Assembly: GCA_038533575.1 (NCBI GenBank)
Contig: JBCAYL010000004.1
Location: 172,846-236,845 of the forward strand
Source: Pseudomonadota bacterium
GTDB taxonomy: Bacteria > Pseudomonadota > Alphaproteobacteria > Rhodobacterales > Rhodobacteraceae
Reading direction: 5' to 3'
DNA: 64,000 nucleotides
Shown: in pieces, positions 16,311 through 23,615 of the stretch
How the letters are laid out: every line of letters starts with the position of its first letter
How positions within the stretch are numbered: position 1 is the stretch's first letter
Notes under the pieces: model-generated
The model's input: the letters and a program-made list of their open reading frames with translations, nothing else
What the model was told of the DNA's origin: nothing
Databases searched by the model: none
Translations under genes and position numbers: made by a program

Positions 16311-17225
16311 ATGCAGATTTACCTCCCCATCGCCGAGGTGTCGGTGAACGCTTTTCTCCTCCTGGGGTTGGGCGGCGCGGTGGGCGTGCTCTCGGGAATG
16401 TTTGGCGTGGGCGGCGGGTTCCTCATGACCCCGCTGCTCTTCTTCATCGGGATCCCCCCGGCTGTTGCCGTCGCCACCGAGGCCAATCAGATCGTGGCGT
16501 CGTCCTTTTCAGGCGTCCTCGCGCATCTGAGGCGCAGATCTGTGGATCTCAAGATGGGGACTGTCCTCCTCGTCGGCGGCCTTGTCGGGGCGGCCGTGGG
16601 CGTGGTCATCTTCAACACGCTGCGTGCCTTGGGGCAGGTCGATCTCCTCGTGCGGCTCAGCTATGTCGTCTTCCTCGGTGTCGTCGGGTCGCTCATGTTC
16701 GTGGAGAGCCTCAATGCCATCCGCCGCGCGCGCCAGCCAGCGGCGCGTCCGGTGCGAAAGAAGCACGGGCTCATTCACGCGCTCCCGTTCAAGATGCGCT
16801 TTCGGGTGTCTGGCCTTTACATCTCGGTGATCCCACCGCTACTCGTCGGGCTTGTTGTCGGTATTCTCGCGGCGATCATGGGGGTCGGAGGCGGCTTCAT
16901 CATGGTCCCGGCCATGATCTACCTGCTTGGCATGCCCACGAAGGTCGTCGTGGGCACCTCGCTCTTTCAGATCATTTTCGTCACCGGTTTCACGACGCTT
17001 TTGCATGCAACCACCAATTTCACGGTGGACGTGGTGCTTGCCGTGCTTCTCCTCGTGGGGGGCGTCATCGGAGCACAGTTCGGTACGATGATCGGCGCGC
17101 GGCTCAAGGCTGAACAGCTGCGCATCCTCCTTGCCGGGATGGTCCTCCTCGTCTGTGGACGCTTGGCAATGGACCTGCTTCTGATGCCCGATGAACTCTA
17201 CTCCATCGGGGAGGGCGGGCATTGA
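16311..17225 (+). CDS. Sulfite exporter TauE/SafE (TSUP) family permease
   Basis: The 304-residue protein has about eight membrane helices and two copies of the family's glycine-rich repeat (SGMFGVGGGFLMTPLLFF near residue 30 and AIMGVGGGFIMVPAMIYLL near residue 190). TSUP proteins move sulfite, sulfoacetate, taurine or other anions. The substrate is not evident here. The stop overlaps the TTG start of a TIGR02186-like gene, and that pairing is usual in alphaproteobacteria as I recall. Confidence 0.9.
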   Translation: MQIYLPIAEVSVNAFLLLGLGGAVGVLSGMFGVGGGFLMTPLLFFIGIPPAVAVATEANQIVASSFSGVLAHLRRRSVDLKMGTVLLVGGLVGAAVGVVIFNTLRALGQVDLLVRLSYVVFLGVVGSLMFVESLNAIRRARQPAARPVRKKHGLIHALPFKMRFRVSGLYISVIPPLLVGLVVGILAAIMGVGGGFIMVPAMIYLLGMPTKVVVGTSLFQIIFVTGFTTLLHATTNFTVDVVLAVLLLVGGVIGAQFGTMIGARLKAEQLRILLAGMVLLVCGRLAMDLLLMPDELYSIGEGGH

Positions 17226-17980
17226 TCCGCGCCCTCTGCCTCCTTCTCCTCTGGGCTGGTTCGGCGCTGGCCCAGGAGGATATCGTTGCCGATCTGAGCC
17301 AGAAGCAAGTTGCGATCACGACCACGTTCACCGGCTCCGAGATCCTGATCTTCGGCGCGGTACGCCGTGGCGGGTCGGTCGACGTGACCTTCCCCCTCGA
17401 GGCTGTCGTCACCGTTTCCGGGCCCTCAGAGCCAGTGACGGTGAGACGCAAGGACCGCGTGGCCGGGATCTGGGTGAACATGGCAGAGGTCGAGGTGGAC
17501 GCCGCGCCTTCTTTCTACGCGATCGCATCTTCCGCACCGCTTTTTGACGTGCTGAGCCATACGGAGGATCTGCGCCATGGTATCTCAAAGGCCCGTGCGA
17601 TCCGGCTGGTCGGTGCAGCCGGACAGGTGGACAACCCGACAGATTTTCGGGAGGCACTGATCCGCATCAGGGAATCCGAGGGCACCTACAATCGCGATGA
17701 GAGCGGGGTGACGGTCCTCGAGGAGACCCTCCTGCGCGCCTCCGTGGGCCTCCCGGCGAACCTCGTGGAAGGGGACTATGCCGTGCGCATTTTCCTCACC
17801 CGCAATCGCGAGGTGGTCAGCACGTTCGAGACGACGATCGCGGTCGAGAAAGTGGGTCTCGAGCGCTTTCTCTACAACTTGGCCCATGACCAGCCATTGG
17901 TTTATGGGATCATGTCCCTCGTCATCGCCATCGCCGCAGGGTGGCTCGCCTCCGCCGCGTTCCGCCTCGTCCGAAGCTGA
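17222..17980 (+). CDS. TIGR02186-like membrane-anchored periplasmic protein
   Basis: This 252-residue protein has an N-terminal signal peptide (to about residue 18, ALAQE) and a predominantly beta-type exterior domain. A C-terminal membrane helix at about residues 225-247 is followed by Arg-rich FRLVRS. It therefore likely faces the periplasm and is anchored at its C-terminus. It starts at a TTG overlapping the TauE/SafE stop (TTGA), so the two are translationally coupled and probably act together at the membrane. I know no biochemical function for the family. Confidence 0.82.
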   Translation: MIRALCLLLLWAGSALAQEDIVADLSQKQVAITTTFTGSEILIFGAVRRGGSVDVTFPLEAVVTVSGPSEPVTVRRKDRVAGIWVNMAEVEVDAAPSFYAIASSAPLFDVLSHTEDLRHGISKARAIRLVGAAGQVDNPTDFREALIRIRESEGTYNRDESGVTVLEETLLRASVGLPANLVEGDYAVRIFLTRNREVVSTFETTIAVEKVGLERFLYNLAHDQPLVYGIMSLVIAIAAGWLASAAFRLVRS

Positions 17981-18029
17981 GGAATCCTCAAGGGATGGAA
18001 ACCGCGTGAAGCTGCCTGAAAGCGCCGTT

Positions 18030-18755
18030 TCACCCTCGGCCGATGAACGGCATCTTGGTGGCCATCACGGTCATGAACTGGACATTCGCTTCCGGAGGCA
18101 GCTCCGCCATGTGCAGCACGGCGCGCGCGGCCTCCATCACGTGCATCGAAGGGACTTTCGACAGTCCCTTGGCCTCGCGGCGGGCATCCAGCTCCTCGAC
18201 CATGGGCGTCCGCGCGTTGCCGATATCGATTTGCCCGCAGGCGATGTCGAAGTCGCGTCCATCGAGTGAAAGCGTCTTCGTCAGGCCGGTAATCGCGTGC
18301 TTCGTCGTCGTGTAGGCCACCGAGCCTTCACGGGGCGTATGCGCGGAGATCGAACCGTTATTGATGATGCGCCCGCCCTGGGGGGATTGTGTACGCATCT
18401 GGCGAAAGGCCGCACGGGCCGCGAGGAACATGCCGTGCAGGTTCACATCCACCACCTCCCGCCAGGCGTCAAAGCTCACCTCATCGATGGTGGTCTGCGG
18501 ACCGAACATGCCCGCATTGTTGAAGAGCGCGTCCAGGCGGCCGGTGCGGGCGACGAGCGTGGCGACAGCCGTGTCGACCTGTACTTCGTTCGTCACATCG
18601 GCGGGCAGGACCGTTGCCGCGCGGCCCTCGGCCATGGCCTCGAGCGGCTCGCGGCGCCTGGCTAGCAGGCCCACATGCCAACCCGCGTCGAGAAAGACCT
18701 CTGCCGTTGCAGCGCCGATGCCCTGACTGGCGCCCGTGATGAGGATTGTCTTCAT
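18030..18755 (-). CDS. SDR-family oxidoreductase
   Basis: This 241-residue classical short-chain dehydrogenase has the cofactor motif TGASQGIG (about 7-14) and the NNAG motif. It also has the catalytic pattern S...Y-x3-K in SVAYTTTKHAITGLTK. The Rossmann Arg cluster LARRR after the second strand favours NADP(H). The ATG at 18755 overlaps the stop of the RecD-like helicase by 4 nt, so it is the last gene of an apparent luxI-helicase-SDR unit. The substrate is not identifiable. Confidence 0.93.
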   Translation of the reverse strand: MKTILITGASQGIGAATAEVFLDAGWHVGLLARRREPLEAMAEGRAATVLPADVTNEVQVDTAVATLVARTGRLDALFNNAGMFGPQTTIDEVSFDAWREVVDVNLHGMFLAARAAFRQMRTQSPQGGRIINNGSISAHTPREGSVAYTTTKHAITGLTKTLSLDGRDFDIACGQIDIGNARTPMVEELDARREAKGLSKVPSMHVMEAARAVLHMAELPPEANVQFMTVMATKMPFIGRG

Positions 18756-20284
18756 GCCTCGCCTTCCGTGAGCTCAAGCGGGACCGAGGCTGGAGTGAGA
18801 TCATCTACCGCCAGCGGTCCGGTGGGTTTGGCCAGCCTGTTCCGCACCACCCAGTGCAGGCGCTCCGATGCGCGTGTTATGGCAACGTAGGCCAGCCGCT
18901 TCCAAAGCTGCGTTCCCGCCTCCATGCGCCCCATCCTCGCGGCCACGAAGATGTCGGGGGCAAAGACCTGTACGTCGTCCCACTGGCTGCCCTGTGCCTT
19001 GTGGATCGTGACCGCGGCACCATGGAGAAACGTGGCGCCCATCCGGGCCGCGAAGGGGATGAAGGGCTCCTCCTCGTCAGGTTTCTCGATCTTCACGATG
19101 CTGGCGGCGTTGACCTGAGGATCCTGCGCTCCAACGACGTGAAGGCGGGAGAAGCCGGGTCTCCGCCCCGGGCCCATGTAGATGACCTGCGCGCCCTTGA
19201 TCAGCCCCCGCGCCTCGAGGTCGAGCCTCTTCTTGCGATGCTTCATGGGGAGCTCGATGCCGTCGCAAATGAGCGGCTCACCCGCGATGAGGTCGTCTTC
19301 CGGGGCACCGTAGGCGCCGCGAAAGGCCTGAATGAGGCGGATGCGGGTTTGGTTGCGCCACACGAGCACGGGCGAGCGCGCCATCATATCGGCTTCCACC
19401 CGCTGGGCGAACACCACGCGGTCATCTCTCTGGGCAGCTTCGCCAACCATTTGCTCAAACTCATGGAACTCGAGCGCCGGATCGGCGAGCGCGTGCGCGA
19501 GATCGAGGATCGGATTGTCCTCCGCCTGCCGATGGACGCGCCCGAGGCTGAGCTTGCGCGGTTCCGGCAGCCCGTCGAAGACCATGGAGCCCGACTGGTT
19601 CACTGGCGCAAGCTGTGCGGGGTCCCCGAAAAGCAGGAGCGTCGGAAAGATCTCTTTGAGGTCTTCGAATTGCCGCGTGTCGAGCATGGAGGCTTCATCA
19701 ATGAAGCCGATATCGAGTGGGTCTTCGCGCCGTTTCCAGCCGGTGATGAAGTCCGATCCCCGCAGGCCCGCAGCCGCGAGCGCGCCAGGCATGGATTTGT
19801 TGCCCTCGTAGAAGCGCGCCGCGCGGGCGAGCGCCTCCTCGGTGAGCCCTTCGATGTCGGGTTTCTCGCCATTGCCGGCAAGCCAGTCCGCGATGCGCTC
19901 GTATTCGGGGTCGTAGACTGGCGTGTAGAGGATGCGGTGGATCGTCGTGGCAGGCACGCCTCGCATCCGCAAGACGGAGGCCGCCTTGTTGGTGGGGGCG
20001 AGGATCGCGAGCGTCCGGCGGTCCTTGCGCTTGCGCCCCTCGTAATCCCCGCTCACGACCTCGACGCCGGCGGCATGGAGTGCCTTGTAGAGTTCGGCCA
20101 GAAGAAGCGTCTTGCCCGATCCAGCTTTCCCGATGACGGCGAGCACGCTCTCCTGCCCGTCCCGGGGGGGCAGGAGTGTCCCTTCATCGAGGTCGACCCC
20201 CGCCTGTCTCAGGCTCTGGGCAATCGTGTCGTGGGCCTCGGCCTGGTCTGAGGAGAGCATGAGCGCGGTCATGGCCGCGACCAT
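18752..20284 (-). CDS. RecD-like ATP-dependent DNA helicase (superfamily 1B)
   Basis: The 510-residue product carries the SF1B motifs: Walker A GKAGSGKT (about 52-59), motif Ia LAPTNKAA, motif II IDEASM, motif III LFGDPAQLAPV, and the C-terminal UvrD-like motifs VTIHKAQGSQW and YVAITRASERL. It is shorter than RecD2 (about 700-800 aa) and lacks its long N-terminal region, so it resembles the AAA_30/exonuclease V alpha-like group. It probably unwinds DNA 5' to 3'. Two starts (20284 and 20272) are possible. It lies 43 nt after luxI, with a small hairpin between. Confidence 0.92.
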   Translation of the reverse strand: MVAAMTALMLSSDQAEAHDTIAQSLRQAGVDLDEGTLLPPRDGQESVLAVIGKAGSGKTLLLAELYKALHAAGVEVVSGDYEGRKRKDRRTLAILAPTNKAASVLRMRGVPATTIHRILYTPVYDPEYERIADWLAGNGEKPDIEGLTEEALARAARFYEGNKSMPGALAAAGLRGSDFITGWKRREDPLDIGFIDEASMLDTRQFEDLKEIFPTLLLFGDPAQLAPVNQSGSMVFDGLPEPRKLSLGRVHRQAEDNPILDLAHALADPALEFHEFEQMVGEAAQRDDRVVFAQRVEADMMARSPVLVWRNQTRIRLIQAFRGAYGAPEDDLIAGEPLICDGIELPMKHRKKRLDLEARGLIKGAQVIYMGPGRRPGFSRLHVVGAQDPQVNAASIVKIEKPDEEEPFIPFAARMGATFLHGAAVTIHKAQGSQWDDVQVFAPDIFVAARMGRMEAGTQLWKRLAYVAITRASERLHWVVRNRLAKPTGPLAVDDLTPASVPLELTEGEA

Positions 20285-20289
20285 AGGGG

Positions 20290-20312
20290 GCTCTGGGAAG
20301 CGTCACCAGAGC
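20290..20312. other. Hairpin between luxI and the helicase gene
   Basis: GCTCTGG and CCAGAGC form a perfect 7 bp stem with a 9 nt loop in the 43 nt luxI-helicase gap. No T-run follows, so it looks like an attenuating or stabilising element rather than a terminator. Confidence 0.5.
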
Positions 20313-20327
20313 GGAAGAGGCTTTCCC

Positions 20328-20960
20328 TTAGGCTGCGACGTCTCGGGCGATGGCATGGCCGAAGGCGCGGTTGAACCAGTGGCGCGCCATGGTCGGGCTC
20401 GCGCCGGCCTGCCGCGCGACACGGGCCTGTGCGGCCTTGTTGAAGTGCCACAGCCCCACAGCGATCATCTCGCGTCCCTTGCCTTCCGAGCCGAGGATTT
20501 CCGGTGAGGAGCCGATGCGGGAGTAGATGCGGACCATGCGCGCATCGAATACGCCCACATAGGACAGGAGCCCGAAGCCTTCGAGGATCTCGCCGCCCGC
20601 GAGCATCAAGGCCGCCGCGGTCCGGGGCGAGGCGTTGCGCGAAAGGCAAAAGCGCGTGCATTCCCAGACCCGAGGCGACGCAACGCGAACGCCCTCCGTG
20701 AGGTGCAGGAAGTGATCATTGACCATGGTTGGCCCGGTCGTGGGCAGGAGCCGCATCGAACCGCCATGGCTGCCGTCCTGGTTCTCCCAGATGACGTAGA
20801 GCGGGTTGAGCGCGTCATAGGCGTCCGTCTCCCACCCGTTCTCGTCGACGGTCACATCCCATCCGAGCCGCGTCTTGAATTGCCAGGCCCGGTCTTCGTG
20901 CATGCTGCGCTTGAGCTTCGGGAACGTGTCGAGTTGGTCACCGTAGATGAAGCGGATCAT
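20328..20960 (-). CDS. Acyl-homoserine-lactone synthase (LuxI family)
   Basis: The 210-residue protein shows the invariant LuxI residues in order: R24, F28, W34, E44, D46, D49, R70, F84, E100 and R103. They fall in the contexts RAWQFKTRLGW, ETDAYD, GSMRLLPTTGP and WECTRF. It makes an AHL signal from S-adenosylmethionine and an acyl donor. The chain length cannot be deduced. No luxR is adjacent; the nearest is the divergent gene at 8228-8950. An inverted repeat and a near-consensus CtrA sequence lie upstream. Confidence 0.95.
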   Translation of the reverse strand: MIRFIYGDQLDTFPKLKRSMHEDRAWQFKTRLGWDVTVDENGWETDAYDALNPLYVIWENQDGSHGGSMRLLPTTGPTMVNDHFLHLTEGVRVASPRVWECTRFCLSRNASPRTAAALMLAGGEILEGFGLLSYVGVFDARMVRIYSRIGSSPEILGSEGKGREMIAVGLWHFNKAAQARVARQAGASPTMARHWFNRAFGHAIARDVAA

Positions 20961-20988
20961 GGCGCGTCCTTTCCGTGCTGGCTCGCCG

Positions 20989-21022
20989 GAAAGGTGTAAG
21001 TGTTAATGGTTAGCAACCTTTC
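20989..21022. promoter_or_regulatory. Inverted repeat upstream of luxI (candidate operator)
   Basis: Arms GAAAGGT (20989-20995) and ACCTTTC (21016-21022) are exact complements separated by 20 nt, starting 29 nt upstream of the luxI start. The whole is longer than a usual 18-20 bp lux box, so it may be a regulator site of another kind or a 5'-leader hairpin. A CtrA-like GTAA-N7-TTAAC lies at 21042-21057, one base off consensus. Confidence 0.4.
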
Positions 21023-21066
21023 GCCCCTGACGCGCGTGGCGGTAAGGATCGGTTAACCGCTGGCGC

Positions 21067-21522
21067 TCAGGTGACGGCCTCGAGCCGCTCTTTCGACATA
21101 TCTCCGGGGACAATCGTGACAGGGATTTCGAGCGAGCCGGAGTTCTTGGACAGCTGAGTGACCAGGGGGCCCGGCCCGCCGGAATCAGTGCCCGCGCCCA
21201 GAACGAGGACGCCGATCTCTCCATCTTCCCGGACTTGGGCCATGATTTCCGGCACAGCCTCGCCCTCGCGAATGATGAGCTCGGGATCAATGCCCTGCCT
21301 GTCCCGCATCCATTTCGCGAAGACCTCGAAATGGGCTTCTATCCTCTCGCGCGCCTCCGCGCGCATCACCTCGCCCACGCCGATCCAATGGTTGAACTCG
21401 TCTGGAGGAATGATGGCGAGGACGGCGACTCCACCACCGGTATTGGCCGCGCGCATGGCCGCGAAACGCATGGCGTTGAGGCATTCGCGGCTGTCATCGA
21501 GCACCACGAGGAACTTGCGCAT
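21067..21522 (-). CDS. Universal stress protein (UspA family)
   Basis: The 151-residue product has the Usp fold: N-terminal MRKFLVVLDDSREC strand with acidic loop, GGGVAVLAIIPP, and the C-terminal nucleotide-binding type stretch LVLGAGTDSGGPGPLVTQL. This last stretch resembles the G-x2-G-x9-G(S/T) loop of ATP-binding members. I chose the ATG at 21522 because GGGAGAG lies just upstream; the longer open frame covers a terminator and non-coding sequence. It stands alone. Role in stress is inferred from family. Confidence 0.88.
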   Translation of the reverse strand: MRKFLVVLDDSRECLNAMRFAAMRAANTGGGVAVLAIIPPDEFNHWIGVGEVMRAEARERIEAHFEVFAKWMRDRQGIDPELIIREGEAVPEIMAQVREDGEIGVLVLGAGTDSGGPGPLVTQLSKNSGSLEIPVTIVPGDMSKERLEAVT

Positions 21523-21574
21523 GTCGTCTCTCCCTTGCGGCGCAGTCTGGCTGGAGCATGGGGGCCGCGCAAGC

Positions 21575-21605
21575 AAAAGCGCCCCCGCTGGGAGAGCGGG
21601 GGCGC
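21575..21605 (-). terminator. Strong rho-independent terminator (minus strand)
   Basis: A perfect 11 bp stem (GCGCCCCCGCT / AGCGGGGGCGC) with a 5 nt loop is followed on the minus strand by TTTTGCTT. It ends leftward transcription from either trpS, 246 nt upstream, or a separate small RNA (see the ncRNA entry). Confidence 0.88.
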
Positions 21606-21726
21606 AGCGTCTGAGGCTAAGGGGCAGACGCCTTGGGGCGGGCTCCCGCACGCTTTGAAATGGGAGCGCGGAGGGAGGGGGACGGGACCCACATGTGACC
21701 GCAATTGCCACGCGCGCAGGCTAGTC
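21575..21726 (-). ncRNA. Candidate structured small RNA, about 150 nt
   Basis: The 328 bases between trpS and the universal stress gene contain no ORF but are highly structured on the minus strand. In order of transcription there is a promoter-like pair (TCGACA at 21762-21757, 18 nt spacer, GATACT at 21738-21733) and a C/U-rich stretch resembling an anti-Shine-Dalgarno sequence around 21670-21685. Then come a GCTCCC/GGGAGC hairpin (21642-21667), a perfect GCGTCTG/CAGACGC hairpin (21607-21631) and the strong terminator. This is the layout of an independent sRNA. It could instead be a long trpS 3' UTR. I cannot assign it to a known family. Confidence 0.4.
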
Positions 21727-21850
21727 CGCGTAAGTATCAGATTCGTGACTTGATGCTGTCGAACGCGTACCCCGTGGCGCGCTGCCCGTCTTCCCAGACC
21801 TGTCACCGCGCCTTGTCTCTCGAGGTGTGGCCAGTACGAGCTCCCGTACG

Positions 21851-22864
21851 CTACCTGACCATTCCCAGAATGTCGTAGGTCTTGGCAAGAATTGGCTCCG
21901 CGATGGCGCGGGCGCGCTCAGCCCCGCTGGCGAGCATCCGATCGATCTCGCCAGTGTCGCTCATCAGGCGGTCCATCTCCTTCCCGATGGGGCCCATCGT
22001 CTCCACGGCGAGGTCCGCGAGCGCGGGTTTGAAGCTGCCGAATTGCTGGGCGCCGTACTCTGCGAGCACGCCCGCTGCATCCGTGCCCGCAAGGGACGCG
22101 TAGATGTTCACCAGATTTCGCGCCTCGGGGCGCTCGGCGAGGCCTTCGACGGTCTCAGGGAGAGGCTCGGGGTCCGTTTTGGCCTTGCGGAATTTCTTGG
22201 CGATCTCGTCGGGCCCGTCGGTCAGGTTGATCCGGCTCATATCCGAGGGATCGGATTTCGACATTTTCTTTGTCCCGTCGCGCAGGCTCATGATCCGCGC
22301 CTCCGCATCGCCGATGAGCGGCTCGGTCACCGGGAAGAAATCCACACCGAAGTCATTGTTGAACTTGATCGCGATGTCCCGCGTGAGCTCGAGGTGCTGC
22401 TTTTGATCATCGCCCACCGGCACGTGTGTGGCGTGGTAGACTAGGATATCGGCGGCCATGAGCGCCGGGTAGGCAAAGAGCCCGAGCGAGGCATTCTGCG
22501 CGTTCTTCCCGGCCTTGTCCTTCCACTGGGTCATGCGCTGCATCCATCCCATCCGCGCCACGCAGGAAAACACCCAGCCAAGCTGCGTATGCTCGGGCAC
22601 TTGGCTCTGGTTGAAGAGCGTGGATTTCGCCGGGTCCATGCCTGACGCGATGAAGCCCGCTGCGAGCTCCCGTGTCTGCTGGCGAAGCTTCTCAGGGTCC
22701 TGCCAGACCGTGATCGCGTGGAGATCGACCATGCAGTAGAGCGTTTCGAATTCGCCACTGTCCTGCAGCGCGACCGAGGGCCGGATCATCCCGAGGTAAT
22801 TGCCGAGCGTGAGGCCGCCCGAGGGCTGGACACCGGATAGGATCCGCTTCGTAAAATCTGCCAT
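21851..22864 (-). CDS. trpS: Tryptophanyl-tRNA synthetase
   Basis: TrpRS charges tRNA-Trp. The 337-residue class I synthetase has the HIGH-equivalent TLGNYLG in [16 protein letters not shown] near the N-terminus and the KMSKS loop [10 protein letters not shown]. The length is usual for the family. I chose the ATG at 22864 ([13 protein letters not shown]) since the open frame upstream adds 24 unlike residues; a GAGGAA sits just upstream. Divergent from the rhomboid-like gene. Confidence 0.97.
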   Translation of the reverse strand: MADFTKRILSGVQPSGGLTLGNYLGMIRPSVALQDSGEFETLYCMVDLHAITVWQDPEKLRQQTRELAAGFIASGMDPAKSTLFNQSQVPEHTQLGWVFSCVARMGWMQRMTQWKDKAGKNAQNASLGLFAYPALMAADILVYHATHVPVGDDQKQHLELTRDIAIKFNNDFGVDFFPVTEPLIGDAEARIMSLRDGTKKMSKSDPSDMSRINLTDGPDEIAKKFRKAKTDPEPLPETVEGLAERPEARNLVNIYASLAGTDAAGVLAEYGAQQFGSFKPALADLAVETMGPIGKEMDRLMSDTGEIDRMLASGAERARAIAEPILAKTYDILGMVR

Positions 22865-22934
22865 GGGGCATTCCTCTGGTGAGCCTGCGGCGCATCGCTT
22901 AAGCCGGGGTGGAAGACCCGTCAAGGAACCCGCC

Positions 22935-23615
22935 ATGTCAGATCCTCAAGACGTGCCCTCGCCGGTCAACAATGTCCCTCCGGCGATCCTCGCCCTCACT
23001 GCGGTGGTCATCGGGATCGAGATCCTCTTTCTCGCCGGGACGCGAGGCATCATCGGTGGCCCCCAAGCCGAGGCATGGCGTGTCTTGGCCGTGACGGACT
23101 TTGGTTTTGCGCCGCGACTGTGGGCGTTCATGGGAGCAACGGGCCAATGGTCATTTGACGGCGTGGCCCGCGTGGTGAGCTATGCCTTCCTGAACCAGAG
23201 CTTCGTCAGTGCCGTGTTCGCCTGCGTGTTCATCCTCGCCTTTGGGAAGTTCGTCGGGGATGTCATAGGCGGGGCGCGGGCTCTCCTGATCTACCTCGTC
23301 AGTGCCGCCGGCGCGGCGGTGCTCTACGGCACGGTCTTTCCGGATCAGGGTGTCCTTGTCGGGTCATTCCCCGGCGCATACGGCCTTCTCGGAGCCTACA
23401 CGTTCATCCTTTTTCTCTCCCTCGAGCATGCCAATGAAAACAAGTTGCAGGCCTTTCGGCTGGTGGGCGTCCTCGCGGCGCTCCAGCTCGTCTTCGGCGT
23501 GATCTTCGCGGGCCCGCCGTGGTGGCTCGCAGACCTCGGGGGCGCGGGCATCGGTTTCGTTACCGCAGCAGCCATGGCGCCCGGAGGCCTACTGCGTTGG
23601 ATCAGGCGGCGCTGA
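22935..23615 (+). CDS. Rhomboid-family membrane protein, apparently catalytically dead
   Basis: This 226-residue protein has six membrane segments arranged as in rhomboid proteases. The catalytic serine motif GxSG is replaced by [15 protein letters not shown] in the fourth helix. The catalytic histidine of the usual AHLGG motif is replaced by aspartate ([12 protein letters not shown]). Without both dyad residues it should not be a protease; by analogy with iRhoms and derlins it might bind or chaperone membrane proteins. It overlaps the 3' end of murJ by 27 nt on the opposite strand. The ATG at 22935 has AAGGAA upstream. Confidence 0.85.
   Translation: MSDPQDVPSPVNNVPPAILALTAVVIGIEILFLAGTRGIIGGPQAEAWRVLAVTDFGFAPRLWAFMGATGQWSFDGVARVVSYAFLNQSFVSAVFACVFILAFGKFVGDVIGGARALLIYLVSAAGAAVLYGTVFPDQGVLVGSFPGAYGLLGAYTFILFLSLEHANENKLQAFRLVGVLAALQLVFGVIFAGPPWWLADLGGAGIGFVTAAAMAPGGLLRWIRRR

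Noticed and set aside
18746-20251. Plus-strand ORF (501 aa) opposite the RecD-like helicase
   Set aside because: The minus-strand frame has all helicase motifs; the plus-strand frame is an antisense shadow without motif or ribosome-binding site.
21575-21726. Naming the candidate sRNA as 6S RNA or another known family
   Set aside because: The length fits but I cannot see the long rod with a central bulge, nor other family-specific elements, so no family name is given.
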